Assembly: GCA_905221605.1 (NCBI GenBank)
Contig: CAJNDS010001112.1
Location: 2,228,972-2,292,971, forward strand
Reading direction: 5' to 3'
DNA from: Symbiodinium natans
Taxonomy: Eukaryota > Sar > Dinophyceae > Suessiales > Symbiodiniaceae
Length of the DNA stretch: 64,000 nucleotides
Made by a program: the position numbers and the translations under genes. Within the stretch, counting starts at the first letter, position 1, and each line of letters starts with the position of its first letter. Below the pieces are notes generated by a model that searched no databases, was not told the origin of the DNA, and worked only from the letters and a program-made list of their open reading frames with translations. Of the stretch, positions 50,411 to 63,195 are shown in pieces.

Positions 50411-50884
50411 AGTCTGGGATTCCCCTTGCCCCCCTAAACCCTAAACCCTAAACCCTAAACGCCAAACGCCTAAACCTAAACCCTATCGGGAACCCGAGGT
50501 TCATTTCAGTGGAGGCATATTCTCAGGCCACAGGGTGCCGGTTCAGGGTTTAGGGTTAGGGTTTAGGGTTTAGGGTTTAGGGTTTAGGGTTTAGGGCTAG
50601 GCGGGGCCATAACAGACCCACGCGTTTTCGGCAGTTTAGCGCTGTTGCCCTCAGAATCCCCTGCAAATACCGATGTTTCCTGGGTTTCGCCCATCACCTC
50701 ATCCCCGCAATTTTCATCCAAAATTATCCAACAATTTTTTGGGCATCCGTAGAGTGCACTGGTATTTGTGGGGTTTTTTGCACTACTTCGCACTTTCGAC
50801 GTGTCCTAAACTAAGCCCTGTCTTGCTTGCATCCGCTTCTGCCCAGCCCTGGGTCAAAATAACACGTTTGCTTCACCATAGTTA

Positions 50885-51215
50885 GAAGAGAGCATCCATG
50901 GCCCAACCATGATGACGTCCATAGTCTAATCCGTTCTGGGAAGAGAGTATCCATGGCCCAAGCATGATGACGTCCATGGTCTACTCTGTTCTGATGAGAA
51001 GAGAGCATCCATGGCCCAAGCGTGATGACGTCCATGGTCTACATGTTTTCTGCACTGCCATGGCCCAACCATGATGACTCCATGGTCTACTCCGTTCTGG
51101 GAAGAGAGCATCCAGGGTCCAAGCATGATGACGTCCATGGTCTATTCTGCTCTGATGAGAAGAGAGCATCCATGGCCCAAGCATGATGACGTCCATGGTT
51201 TACATCGTCTAATCC
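50885..51215. repeat. Tandem repeat, about 55-59 bp unit, six copies
   Basis: Unit contains GAGAGCATCCATGGCCCAAG and CATGATGACGTCCATGGTCT. The core GATGACGTCC recurs at about 50911, 50966, 51024, 51073 (shortened), 51126 and 51185. Copies alternate two variants (TCTGATGAGAAG and TCTGGGAAG). Not coding; the minus ORFs over it are repeat artefacts. The palindromic CCATGG and TGACGTC cores are notable. Confidence 0.9.
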
Positions 51216-52393
51216 GTTCCGAAAAGGTTAAACCTTCTTCTGGGCAGACATGGCTGGAAGTTCTTGCTTTTAGGCGCACTGGGGAGCAGAAAGGCGTCAT
51301 TTCTCAACACTAAAGGCGGTGACCTAAGTCCTGCATCTCAGGTTTGCTGGTGGGGCCACAGTTTTGCGCGGGTCTGTTGTGGACCCGCCAGGGTTTAGGG
51401 TTTAGGGTTATGAGCTAGCTGTACGTATTCAGAGTATAGGGTTTTGGGTTATGAGTTAGCCGTAAGTATTCTGACCTAGGGCAGCAGCTATTAAAAACGT
51501 CGACGAACTCGCGGTTATAAGTCTGGAGCATTGTGGGGAACCCCTCCCTGCAATCCTTGCCCTCACAACCTCAAAACCCTACATTTGTTTGGGCTCGGGG
51601 CGGGGGGAAGGGGCCCTAAACCCTAAACCCTGATTCCTGGTTTCTTGGGGTTTCGAGCATGAGATGCAGTTCAGGGTTGAGCATTCAGGGTACTAGGGTT
51701 TAAGGTTTAGGGTTTAGGGTCTAGGGTTTAGGATACCTGAAGTCACTCCCCTTGGAAGGCAAGTTTCATGAGCTGTTGGGTACCTACTGCGTGTTTAAGT
51801 TAAGGTACGGGGCTACTCGAGGTAGTGTGTGTGTGTGTGTGTATGCACCCAGCTTCATGGTGCCAGGTACTGCGACAGGTAGCCAGGATTGTAGTGTTCC
51901 CTACTACTTGGTTCGTTAAGCAGGGGACATCCTTCGAAAGATGTATTCCCGTGACCCTCCCCCCCGCCCCCCGGAAGCTGCTAGATTAACATATCTCCGT
52001 GTGAAATGTTCAGAGAGGTGGGTGGGTGAGTGGGTGAGTGGCCCTAAGCCCTACCAGTTCTTAAGCAAGTACATTGGGAACTATAGGTACCCATAGAATG
52101 CCCCTGTATAGCCCTTTCAGACACCGTAAAGGTACCTAATCCCCCCTAAGCCCTAAACCCTAAACCCTAAACCCAAGTTCCCAACGAATTCTGGGCTCCG
52201 AGCTGGGCAGGAAGTACGGAATCAACGCTGTTGGGCCTGGCCCCTACGGACCTTGGGGCGCAGCGAAGTGCAGCGTTTGAGCAACGCGCAGACCCTGAAG
52301 AATCGGCAAAATGACTTCAGGTTGCTTAGGTTTCAGGGTGTAGGCTTTAGGGTGTAGGGTTTAGGGTTTAAGGACAACGTGACCCACAACTAG

Positions 52394-52911
52394 GTCTGAC
52401 GAGCTTGGGGCTACGACTTATGCCAAGTTTTATACGCTGAGGCACTATCGGATGAAGGTGAAGAATCCGGACTCCATCAAGGCGCCTGATGCCTTTGGAT
52501 ACTCAGGATGCTGATCGGAATATGCTTCTTCTCACACCACCCCCCCCCCCCCCCCAACCTCCCTCCTTCCCCCCCAACAAAAACACTCAAAAGAGCCTAG
52601 ACCCTAAGCCCTAAACCCTGGCCCTAAACCCTACACCCTAAATCCTAAACCCTAAACCGTCAAGCTTGCCAGGTGCAGTACAGAAGTGTGTATGGGTTCT
52701 CCACACTCTTCAGCGCTTTCGACTATGGCGTGGCTACCAGCAGCTGAATTGCAACGTCAACTTTTCTGCGACGGAGGTGTTGTTCAGTGTCATACGCCCT
52801 AAACCCTAAACCCTAAACCCTAAACCTTTGTTTTTACACGGGTGTCCGCAGCTACTGCTTCTGAGATTCGCCGGCTGCACGCACGTCACCGCACTTTCAT
52901 TTGCAGTCCAG
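52394..52911 (+). CDS. Unidentified protein, three phase-compatible exons
   Basis: Segments 52394-52490 (includes KFYTLRHYRMKVKNPDSIKA), 52673-52742 (VQYRSVYGFSTLFSAFDYG) and 52852-52911 (TASEIRRLHARHRTFICSP, followed by a classic G|GTGAGC donor) join in frame using GC, GC and GT donors. A further upstream island at about 52200-52270 is open in two frames, one containing KYGINAVGPGPYG. That island and the YGFST run loosely recall serine palmitoyltransferase-type enzymes, but the match is too weak to assign. A possible next exon starts near 53000 (RDMFLQRSREEEGSVD). Confidence 0.45.
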
Positions 52912-53707
52912 GTGAGCCCACTTTAAAAGAGACGGCGGAGGCTGGACCGGGAAAGGTTTAGGGTTTACGGTTTAGGGTTTAAGGTTTAGGGTAACCCTTA
53001 CGCGAGCGCGACATGTTTCTGCAGAGAAGCCGAGAGGAAGAGGGGAGTGTTGACGTCGTTGCTAACCCTAAGGGTCCATGTGCCTATATACTATACATGC
53101 TCCCAGGCCGGCGATTTCGTTGGTGTTCAGAAGACGAGCCCCACTGCAGACGTTCCTTCGCATCTCTTTGTGGCAGAGTAGCTAAACCTCGAAGGCGCTT
53201 CCGCCTTGTGGGCTTCCTTGCAAAGAATTCTCTCTAGAGTATGCAACCTTTATCCACTTTGGGGTAGTACATTCCCCTTCTTAACAATCCCAAAGGTCGT
53301 TGACCTTCAGTTCCCCAAGGATACCGGACGACTAAGACTTGCAATGTAGTTACAACGCATGTGCTCAGATTGTCTTGTTGTCGCCAGGTGTCTCCACATA
53401 CTCAACTCTGAGAGTAATTAGAAAGGTTATGCTGGATCAAAAGATGCAATATTCGCAGCTGGCGGTTTCTCTGGGCCTGAAAGTGTGGAGTTTCCCAGTG
53501 TGCAGTGCAAAAAGTTGGGGGGTTTTTCGAAAATAGGGGAACCCAAAATAATAGTAGGATCCCCTTACAATAAGGACCCAACAAGGTACCCCTGAACCCT
53601 ACACTCTAAACCCTAATGTCGGAAACCCCCAAGTCTGTTAACCCAAGGCTTCGATTGTCGTCTCCTATCCGCACCTTGGCACAATCTTTCAAATGGTCAC
53701 AAAGTGG

Positions 53708-53913
53708 AGGTTTACGAAATAAAGGGACCCCTACGAGGACCCCGAGTAGGCCCTTAGGTTTGGGTTCCCTTATAGGCCCCTTTAAACCACAAAAGGCACC
53801 CTTTTTATTCCTAGGTTGTTCTTGGGCCAAAAAGCCTAGTACAGTCCCCCAAATAGTCGGATCCCCTTCTAATAAGGACCCCCAAGAAGGTACCCCGCAA
53901 TATCGTAAACCCC
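53708..53913. mobile_element. Family E element, long copy
   Basis: GGAGGTTTACGAAATAAAGG ... GCAATATCGTAAACCCCCAA. The interior adds CCCTTATAGGCCCCTTTAAA. It follows another E copy (53517-53631) within 80 bp. Confidence 0.75.
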
Positions 53914-53974
53914 CAAGTGTTTCGTGCCGAATCAGCCCAAAAGATGCACCTGGGTATCAACTCGCATAGTTTGA

Positions 53975-54068
53975 GATGTTCCTGCTTATGCTAGCACTTC
54001 TTCATAGGGATCATAGTACCAACTATTCTAATCCCCATTAAAGGGCTGCTAGTATAAGGGAGCACATC
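53975..54068. mobile_element. Inverted-repeat element, family C
   Basis: GAGATGTTCCTGCTTATGCT ... AGTATAAGGGAGCACATCCC; a CCCTAAA array abuts its right end. Confidence 0.82.
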
Positions 54069-54922
54069 CCTAAACCCTAAACCCTAAACCCTAAACCCTA
54101 AACCCTAAACCCTAAACCCTAAACCCTAAACCCTGACACAGTACATGCACGAAGTGTCCATCGGTGCTTCGCCGACATGAGGTACTACTGGTTCAGTTTG
54201 CCTGGCAAGTGCCCAAACTTGCCTTGGACGCCGCCTGGTCGGGATTTTAGGGTTTAGGGTTTTTGGTTCGGGGTTTAGGGTTTAGGGTTTAGGGTTAGAA
54301 GCTGAGCTTTATCTTGATGTTATCCCTTTTTCGGCGGCTCTTCAGAACACATGCGGTTGCATTGACTGTGTCAGTTCGTGAATCGTCACTGACTTGGTAG
54401 GGCCTTGGGACATTTTGTATTTTCCCTTCTTGCGTTTAAGAGGATCATAATCAGGAGTCTTTTCAGAAGGTTTTTAAGGGCCATCCTAGCTGAAAATCCC
54501 GGGCTTCTGGGCAGCTTCATCTGGGGGGTTCCGAAAACAGGGGCACCCTTTTTGGGGGGTCCCTTCAATGGATTTATACTTTCTGGGGTACTAAAGGGGT
54601 ACCCCTAGGCCCCTATTTTGGGAAATGCCCATGTGGGTCTGGTCGTGTCAGGAAGTTTTTGTTCTAACCCTAAACCCTAAACCCAATGTTTTGTTCTGGT
54701 CGTGTCAGGTGCTTGAAAGGCTCGCGCCATGACAGCTGCCAACACTTGGCGGAAGATGTCGGGGTAAACCCCGTGGGATGCTACTTGGAAGCATGCAGTA
54801 TGTGACATGTGTGTATAGTGTGTGTGTGTGTGACCCTAAACCCTAAACCCTAAACCCTAAACCCTATGTGTGCGTGTGTGTGGTGTGTTCTTCGCAGAGT
54901 GTGCATGTGTTGAAGGCCCACA

Positions 54923-55000
54923 ATGCCCACCCCCAGCCCAGAGGTGGCAGACGTGCTGGCCATGAACCCAGCCCAGACAGAAGTGACTGCGCCCAAAATC
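54923..55000 (+). CDS. Exon-like island
   Basis: GC-rich and open as MPTPSPEVADVLAMNPAQTE then VTAPKI. It is followed directly by CCCTAAA repeats. An acceptor CCCCAG lies within it, so coding may begin at 54937. Confidence 0.3.
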
Positions 55001-55267
55001 ACCCTAAACCCTAAACCCTAAACCCTAAGCCTTTGCTCGCGCAAGCCTCCAGACGGGCGCCTGATTCGATTCCCTAAGCCCTAGACCCTGAACCCTAGAT
55101 ATACTAGCAGCAGCCTACCAGTAACCACGATTTGCTGAAATCACCTCAAAAAAGTAAAAGATAGCTTTTCCTATATGACCCATTTCAGGCAGAATCTGCA
55201 ATTTTTGCGGGGGTTCTAAAGCAAATTCCAAGTACCCTGAAAACTCCAAACCCTAAACCCTGAACCC

Positions 55268-55387
55268 TTGTCTAAACCCTTTCAACCCCTTTAAACCCTT
55301 TGAACCCTTTAAACCCTTTAAACCCTTTAAACCCTTTAAACCCTTTAAACCCTTTAAACCCTCTAAACCCTCTAAACCCTTTAAAGC
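55268..55387 (-). repeat. Variant array of CCCTTTAAA 9-mers
   Basis: About 12 copies of CCCTTTAAA, a +2 nt variant of the heptamer. Confidence 0.92.
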
Positions 55388-55429
55388 CTAAAACCCTAAA
55401 CCCCAAATCCTAAACCCCAACCCTCCCAG

Positions 55430-55531
55430 TAGCTTGGGGGAGTTCTTCGGTCAGGTGCAGGTGGCGGCTGTGCAGGCAAAGACGATGCTGCCGCCCAAGC
55501 ATGCGCAGCCGACTTCGCGACCCTTGCCTTG
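55430..55531 (+). CDS. Exon-like island
   Basis: After CCCAG: SLGEFFGQVQVAAVQAKTML then PPKHAQPTSRPLP, with a possible GT donor after CAG at 55452. Unknown family. Confidence 0.3.
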
Positions 55532-57173
55532 GTTCTGGGGGCTGACGGGTCTTTAGGGTTTAGGGTTTGGGGTGTTGCTCAAAAAGGGTTTAGGGTTTAG
55601 GGTTTAGGGTTTTGGTGTCTTTATGGCCCTGAGGCCTTAATCGGGTTCAGGGTTTGTAGGCCTGAGGGCGTTTTGGCTTTTGCGAATGGGAGCTGCTGAG
55701 TCGATTCTCAAATATTCTCAGATGTAAAACAGCTTTTTTCTAGCTACTTGGCCCTAAACCCTAAACCCTAAACCCTAAACCCTAAACCCTAAACCCTAAA
55801 CCCTAAACCCTAAACCCTGTTCAGCCTTTCACACTGCTACCCTGAAGCTGCCGTGTTGCGCGGCAACTCTCTCTGATTGCCAAGGGAAGGGAAAGAAACG
55901 ACTCTCACAGACTGCTGCGCCTCGGCCCACATCCTCAGACATGAACTAGTACTGGGTTTAGGGTTTAGAGTTTAGGGTTATGGGGGTTATGGGGGTTTCC
56001 GAAAATAGGGGGTGCCCTTTTGGGGGGCTCTTTTAAAGGATTCTGGTATTTTGGGGTGCCCGTGTTTTCGAAAATCCCCGACTTGAGTTGGGGCTTCAGG
56101 GTTTAGGGCTGAGGGTTTCAGAGTTTCTTGCAGTTCCTGACGGAAGAGCCGTCGTGGCAGCTGACGTCAAGAGTCTCAAGCCCTAGACCCTCAGCCCTTC
56201 CGGGTTAAAAGGGTTCAGCAGTACCAACAAGGGTGCCCCTTTTTATTCCTGAGCTACTCTTGGGCCTAGTAAGGGTTCCTAAAAATGACCCACTTTTAGT
56301 ATGGGGTACTCTTTGAAAGTTCTGCTTTTCGGATCCTCCCAGAGGTCTGGGATGTAGTGCAGCTTTGACGCGAACCAGGCTTGCGGTATTCTTCAACCTT
56401 GGGCAGGCAGCTCAAGAAGGCCCGCGGAGGGCTGACTTACTTTGCCCATCATCACCTAAGCGACACCCTAGAATTCAGAGCTCCGAGGGTTTTTGGGCCG
56501 TTCTCTCTCGTGGTTCCTTGTAGGAGTTCTTGGAAAGAGTTTCCAAGGTTTTAGAGGCTTAGAGAGTCAGCCAACAGTCTGAAGGCTTCGGGAAGAATTA
56601 CTTGGTAGCCCAGTGGTACCTTTTTTGGTTCAATTTTCCCTTGTAAAGCAACCAACTCAAAAAACGGGCGCCCTGATCATAATATGGTTACTGGGCTACC
56701 AAGATTACGTCTTCGAAGTCCTAGGCTTTAGGGTTTTGGGTTTAGGGTTCAGGCTTCAGGGTTCAGGGAAGACACGAGCCAGTAGCCCGGCATTCCATTC
56801 CCTTCCTTCGCGGCCTGGTTTTGGCTCGAGCTTTCGCCTTGCGCTTTCGCAGCGTACGTTCTATCCAACAGGTCCTGCCTCCTGCAGTCCGTGAGACTGC
56901 CAGTCCTTTCTGTGGCCTCTTGACCAAAACCCCTTGGTAAACCCTAAACCCTAAACCCTAAACCCTAAACCCTAAACCCTAAACCCTAAACCCTAAACCT
57001 TGTTGCTGGTTCAAGGTTCCCTAGAAAGTAACCAACCAAACAACGGGTGCCCTTATGATAAGAGGGGGGGGGGGATGTGGTCTAGCTGCCAGGTGTTCGA
57101 CCTGTTGCCACTGCAAGCGCAGGTTGAATAGTTGCACGATCTCTTGTTAAAGTGAACCCTAAACCCTAAGCTT

Positions 57174-57269
57174 GGGATGTTTCCCCTTCCACGAGCAGTC
57201 CTTAATAGGGATTGAAATAGAGGGTACTAGATTCCCTATCAAGGACCGGTATTGCAAGGGGAACATCCC
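57174..57269. mobile_element. Inverted-repeat element, family C
   Basis: Arms GGGATGTTTCCCCTTCCACG and TTGCAAGGGGAACATCCC, about 96 bp, with a TAGGGATTG...ACTAGATTCCCTA inner stem. Confidence 0.88.
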
Positions 57270-57864
57270 AACCCTAAACCCTAAACACCCTCATGCCCGA
57301 GTCTGCCATCTCCTGAGGTCATGGGAAAGAAAGTTGCCGTGGTCTACACGCTGCTTACAGTGCCTCGGCAAGCCGTGCAGGGGTTCAGGGTTCTTAGGGT
57401 TTAGGGGCAGACGTACGACATCCTAGGCTAGGTTTTAAACCGCTTGTCGACTGTGCTTCGTGTGCCATCGTGCCTCTGCTCCATAGCGAAACCGCCAGCT
57501 TAAACACTAAACCCTGAAACTAAGTGAAGCTAACAATGTTGAAAACCTCAGCCCCACATACATACATACATACATGCATGCATACATTATATATATATAT
57601 ATTTATATATATATAGGGGATGTATATATATATATATGTACATATGGGATATATATATATATATATGTATGTATATGAATGAGTTCCTGCGCACCCCAAC
57701 CTTTTGTATTTGTGGTGTGGAGAGCCCCAGTAAGATAGCGAAGTAAGGCCCCATGATGGGGGTTAAGGTTCGGGGTTCAGGGTTCAGGGTTTAGGGTTTA
57801 GGGTTTAGGGTTTAGGGTTTAGGGCCCTACATGCCCTAAAAGGTCTTTGGCCTTGTCCTCCAAG

Positions 57865-60800
57865 CTGTCTCCACGAACGTCCGCTGGCACGCGGTGCGTT
57901 TCATGTTTGGGCCGAAGACGCTTTTCCGAATGCAGACAACGCTGCTCTTCCTCAAGGCAGGATTTAGGGTTTAGGGTTTAGGGCTAGGGTTTAGGGCTAG
58001 GGTTTAGGGTCTCCTACAACAAAGGGTTTAGGGTTTAGGGAGGTTAGTTTTGGGACTGTAGCATGCTTAGTCCTTTTTTTCTGGGTTAGGCTCCTTAACA
58101 AGCAAACGCGCTCAGCAAAACAGAGTACGCCGTTATTCGGAGCTTCCCGGGGGAACAAATTGAATGGCGAGGGTTTATCGGTTTTCGAGCTTCCTGGATT
58201 CTTGGCTTGGAGCTTACAAGGGGTGTTTAGGGTTTAGGGGCCCAGAATACACCTAGACCCCTGTGCGCTTGGACGCGGCAGGTATTGCCAACATGCTCCC
58301 TGCCCCTAGGCCCTCAACTACTCCCTGAAGTCTGTATGTGTCTGGGAGGCCTGTTTACATTTACGAGACAAGGGATTACCGAAAACTCTACATGCCCCAG
58401 ACCCACATCTGTTCTCAGAATTGCCCTAAACCCTAATCCCTAAACCCAAAATAAATAAACCCTAAACCCTTCGTTCTCAGAATGCAGGTGGAGAAAGGTT
58501 CCAACTTCCTTTGCCAGCTTGTCCCGAACAGACTGAAACCGGGCAGCTGCCTCTTGCCTGACTCTCCCTTTAAGACTGGGTTTCAAGGGATTATAGGGAT
58601 TATGGGGATTATAGGCATTATAGGGATTATAGGGATTATAGGGATTATAGGGATTACAGGGTTTAGGGTTTAGGTTTGAGGGTTAGGGTTTTGGGGATTA
58701 GGGTTTAGGGAGGGTTTAGAGGGGCCTCCATAGTAGATACGCAACAGCCCTGCAACCTACGTGGCTATGTACACACACGCTCTTCTTGGGCAAGGCCCAA
58801 TCCCCTGCACCTCTCGACCCTTGGAAACGAGCCACAGGGACCGCAGCCACCAAGCAAACTGCCATACAGTATCAAAGACCCTAAACCCTGAACCCTGAAC
58901 CCTAAACCCCAATCCCTAAACACACATGGTCTTCTACAGAACGTGTCGCCAGACGATTGTAGGGTTTAGGGACTTGAGCTTCTGTGTATTGGGCAGCTGC
59001 CAGGCATGACCGCAAGCCTTTGGCGTGGGTGCTTCGGTGTGTAGGCTAGAGGTTCGACAAGATTAGTTGAACCCAAGCAGGCAGGCAGTCAAACCGACGT
59101 AAACCATGACGGTTTAGGGCTTAGGGTTTAGGGTTTAGGGTTTAGGGCGTGGAGCCATCGAGGGCTTGCAGGTTCACCCCCTGACACTGAGGCGACCTCT
59201 TGGCAGAAGGAATTTCCCTACAAGATGCTTGGAGACCATCAGGGCAGTTTTATCTGAAGCCCTAGGCTTCTAGTGCTGTGGGGCCATCCCTCACTCTGAA
59301 ATTCCGGTTTGGGGTGTAGGGTTTAGGGCTCAGGGTTTAGGGTTTAGGGTTTCATCAAGTCCGGTTTCAAAAAAGGGCTTAGGGTTAAGGGTTTGGGTTG
59401 GTGGTGCGGGGTATACAGCTAGACAAGAAAGAGCTCCGGTTTACAGCATCAGGTGCAGGCACAGTTTATAGGTTCCTAGATCAGGAAGATCCCTGCAGCG
59501 AGGTTGTGCGGCTAGTAGCATGCTGGAGTGAGGCAAGAAATAGTGCTCATAGGACCCTCGAGAAAGAAACCGAACGTGACACTCCACTCCGTTTAAGGAC
59601 GCCGCCGACGATTGGTGCGCCCCACTACTGTTGAACGTGCTCCCGCAACCATGCGTAGGCCGATCTCGGACAAAGGGCACAAGTGAAACACCCAGGCTCT
59701 AAGTACTCTCTCTCTCTCTCTCACTTGAGGGACTTCCCGGCCAAAAGACCATATGAGAAGATATGGGGGGCCTAAGAAGTGTTTGGGTTCTACCAATTCT
59801 AGCGGTGGTGGGGGTGAGGGGGTTTACGGCGTAGGGTTTCGTGGCTTTGTTAGGGTTCGAGACCTATCATGAGGGTCCAGGAGTTTGGTTTTTCGGGTTT
59901 AGGGATCGGGGAAGGGATACGAACACTTAGAACCCTTCATGCGTCTCTAGAATTCTGGTATCCTTCCCGACGTGGCCGAACCCAATATGCTTTTGAAGCT
60001 CAGTTGGCAGTGAAGTAGGGTCAAGCTCAATCCCAATGCCTCAACCTAAGCCCCCTCTTGGTTTCCGATTTCGGACGCTGCGCCATGCTTAAGTTCAATT
60101 AGGTCTGATTAGTTCAGGGCACTCCACTGAGCCTTAATTAGTATAATCATCGACGAACCGAACTCGATGAATAACATTCATCTATCTCTAAACCCTAAAC
60201 CCTATAAACCACAAACCCTTAAATCCCACACCCTCAACCCCACACCCTAAACCCTAAGCCCCAAACCCCGAACCCCAAACCCCAAACCCCAATCCCCAAA
60301 CCCCAAACCCCAAACCCTAAACCCGAAATCCTAAATCCTAAACCCTAAACCCTAAATCCTAGCCCTAAACCCTAAACCCTAAACCCTGTATCCTAAGCCT
60401 ATAGCATCCGCGCCCCGACCAGGTTTCCGCAGCGCCTACTTCCTCGGCTTGGCGCACCCTGGCTCTCCCTCGCGCACTCCCTCTTTAGGGTTTAGGGTTT
60501 AGGGTTTAGGGTTTAGGGTTTAGGGGGCCTCTGTCACTTTGTGTCTGTCAAGCTTAGGTCTGGGGGCTTCGGGCGTTTAGCGGTTAGAGGCTTCAGGGTT
60601 TCCCTCCCCCGTCAAGGGTTAGGGAACCCAGGGTTTCGTGCTTCAGGGGTCGTAGAGTCTGAGAAAAGCGGTAGAGGGTTCAGGGCATAGGGTTTGTTTA
60701 GGGTTTAGGGTTAGAGCATCGGACGTCAAATGGTTGGCATCAACTCTTCGTGGACAGGCTGGCCATGGGTTGAAGGGAAAAAGATGGAGTACTGAGTTTA

Positions 60801-62126
60801 GGGTTCAGGCTTTCCGGGGCGGCATGATCCTGCGAGATCGGCATGGCTAAACCTTAAGCCCCTAAACCCGAAATCCTAAGCTACCAAGTACCCAAGCACC
60901 CAAGCAGCTGACACCCCAAACCCACTCAAATTCACCCTCCACCCTGCAACCTAAACCCGCAAACTGCAAGCGAAACAGCAAAAGGGAATTTCAAGGATCC
61001 ATGTACCATATTATGTACTTGTGGGCCGAAAAGTGCCTACATAGGAGGCCCGAGTATTCATTGTTTAGGTACGTGGACCCTTATCGGAACCTAGGCAAGG
61101 CATGGAAACTATGCCAGATTTCTTCTTATTGGGGGCAAGAGGCTCATCTTTTTTAAGATGTTCCCTAAGCCCTAATCCCTCAGGAACTTAAGGAGCCTAA
61201 GGGCCAACCTTGAAGAGCATTTTTTCCTAAACCCTATAAGCCCTAAACCCTGAACCCTAAATTGGTCCATAAAGGGGACCAACCCAGGAACCTGTTTGCC
61301 ATCGGCCTCAACGCTCTGCTGATGGTGGTCTGCGTGGCGCTCATCATCCAGTGTCAGGGGCCGCAAAAAGTGGTGGGGATGTCTGTGCAAGGTTTATAGG
61401 GGTTCATAGGGTTTATGGGGGTTATAGGGTTTACAGGGTTTATAGGGTCACATAGGGTGTGGGGTTTATAGCCATAGGGCGTGGGGTTTATAGCCAGGGG
61501 TTTAGGTTGCTTGGGGGAGTTCGGACACCCAAACCCTGAACCCTAAACCCCTAAAGCCTATAAACCCCCACACCCCAACACCCGTAAACCCTAAACCCTC
61601 TGCCCTATATACCAAGGTATTTGGAAGGAACCTTCCACAAAGGCGTCTACCGCATCTCGGCTCCTTGGATGCAACCGCCTACAACCTGTTTAGGGTTTAG
61701 GATTTAGGGTTTAAGGTGATATGGATGCATAGAACAGTTTGCGTGATGTTTTGCGTGATGTGACTTCTAAGAAGTTGCATGTTTGCCGGCAGCCTCCAAA
61801 GTCCGTTGCTCAAAAGGGTTTAGGGTTTAGGGTTTAGGGAGCTTTTGAAGGTTTAGGGTTTAAGGAGCTTTTGAGCGTTTAGGGTTTAGTGTTAGGGTTT
61901 AGGGGTATGCAAGCTTAAGCACGCTCTGTGGTATGATCCCACTGCTGGACTTTGCAACAAAAGGAGTTCCGGGTTTAGCGCAGCTTCAATTATGGTACAC
62001 CTTGTATCCAGGGTTTAGGGTTTAGGGCTTGCTGGCTGTAAGGCCGCGGTCATCCACGGCATGGGGACGCTCCTTGTGCTGGGCTGCTATCTCGGCTATA
62101 TCTTCGAGGCGTGGCGGCTGAGATAA
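57865..62126 (+). CDS. Unidentified multi-pass membrane protein, 3' part
   Basis: Exon-like islands on the + strand: 57865-57956 (VRWHAVRFMFGPKTLFRMQT), 58488 to about 58544 (VEKGSNFLCQLVPNRLK), 59207-59242 (KEFPYKMLGDHQ), 60809-60845 (AFRGGMILRDRH), 61288 to about 61358 (NLFAIGLNALLMVVCVALII, a clear transmembrane helix), 61617 to about 61662 (YLEGTFHKGVYRIS) and 62043-62126 (AAVIHGMGTLLVLGCYLGYI, a second helix, then FEAWRLR and TAA). Acceptors are AG; donors are GC or uncertain. The first two exons join in phase, but not every later junction could be proved. The family is not recognised, and two neighbouring genes could be mixed here. Confidence 0.45.
58583..58655 (+). repeat. GGGATTATA 9-mer array
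   Basis: About eight copies of GGGATTATA running directly into TTTAGGG. Open in frame as an IIGIIG repeat, which is an artefact. Confidence 0.9.
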
Positions 62127-62778
62127 GAGGTTGAGAATTTTCCCTAAACCCTGAACCCGGAGGATTGCAAAGGTGCTTGGGATCTCCTCCCTGCTTGAAG
62201 ACCAGATGCTCCCGACTTGTGGGTAGCTATAAGTGGGGGTTACATGCATTCTAGTTGGGAAACCCTTAAACCCGAAACCCTAGACCCTAAACCTGGATGA
62301 ACGTACCTGCTTATGCCAAGCTGTCCTGGGCTTTGGCTCCGCTTGGCGCTACAGAACTGCGCGCGAGCGAGCTGGTTGGAGCTTGAGCCTGGCTTTGACA
62401 CGACCCTGGGGTGGTTTAGGGTACGGTTATTCGTAATTTTGCCACCTGCCTACTAGCCTCGCAACCACTCGGCAGGGTTTAGGGTTTAGGGTTTCGGGTT
62501 TGGGGTTTGGGGTTTAGGGTTTAGGGCTACCACATCCCAAAAAGTCCCTATGTAGGAGGTACTTCAAGGCTTGTCAAGGCCCCAGTCGTCCCTGGTTAGG
62601 TAGATGGACCCTTGCGACGAAACACGTAAACCCTAAACCCTAAAACCAAAACTCTAAACCCTAAACCCTAAGCCCTAAACCCTAAACCCTAAACCCTCTC
62701 TGCAAGCTTGCCTTTTCCAGTTTTCCACCTTCTTTGCCAGCTCCGCTACTGCTGCAAGCCATCCTTGGTCCGTAGTCC

Positions 62779-62945
62779 GGTTCAGGGTTCAGGGTTCAGG
62801 GTTCAGGGTTCAGGGTTTAGGGTTTAGGGTTTAGGGTTTAGGGTTTAGGGTTTAGGGTTTAGGGTTTAGGGTTTAGGGTTTAGGGTTTAGGGTTCAGGGT
62901 TTAGGGTTTAGGGTTTAGGGTTAGGGGTTAGGGGTTAGGATTTAG
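62779..62945 (+). repeat. (TTTAGGG)n with TTCAGGG block
   Basis: Five TTCAGGG units, then about 14 TTTAGGG units, then GTTAGGG variants. Confidence 0.95.
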
Positions 62946-63132
62946 GGAGGGTATGCAAGCAAACGTCCAGATGCTAGCTGCAACCCGAAACAAGTCCTGC
63001 AAGCAGAACGCCTTTACTTGACAGACTCCTCGCCTGTTCCGCACCAGTTATGAGCGTTGAATCCCCAGAGTTTCCTTAGTGGAGCTCCCCGTAATCTAAA
63101 CCCTCAGCCCTAAAGGCCAAGCCCCAGAAGAG

Positions 63133-63195
63133 AGGCCGTGCGGGCCCTCGACGCCATCGGTGGCAACGGGATCCCCGTACTGGCGCAGGCGAGCC
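63133..63195 (+). CDS. Exon-like island, unidentified
   Basis: GC-rich segment after AG, open as AVRALDAIGGNGIPVLAQAS, bounded by GC or GT-like donors near 63190. A minus-strand ORF also covers it, but the + frame has protein-like composition and agrees with the direction of the other genes. Exact edges are uncertain. Confidence 0.4.

Noticed and set aside
52200-52270. Serine palmitoyltransferase glycine motif
   Set aside because: KYGINAVGPGPYG resembles the YGVGSCGPRGFYG motif only loosely, another frame is also open, and neighbouring exons do not align with the family.
55435-55540. Histone H3-like fragment (AVQAKTML)
   Set aside because: Only a few residues resemble the H3 C-terminal region and the continuation does not fit.
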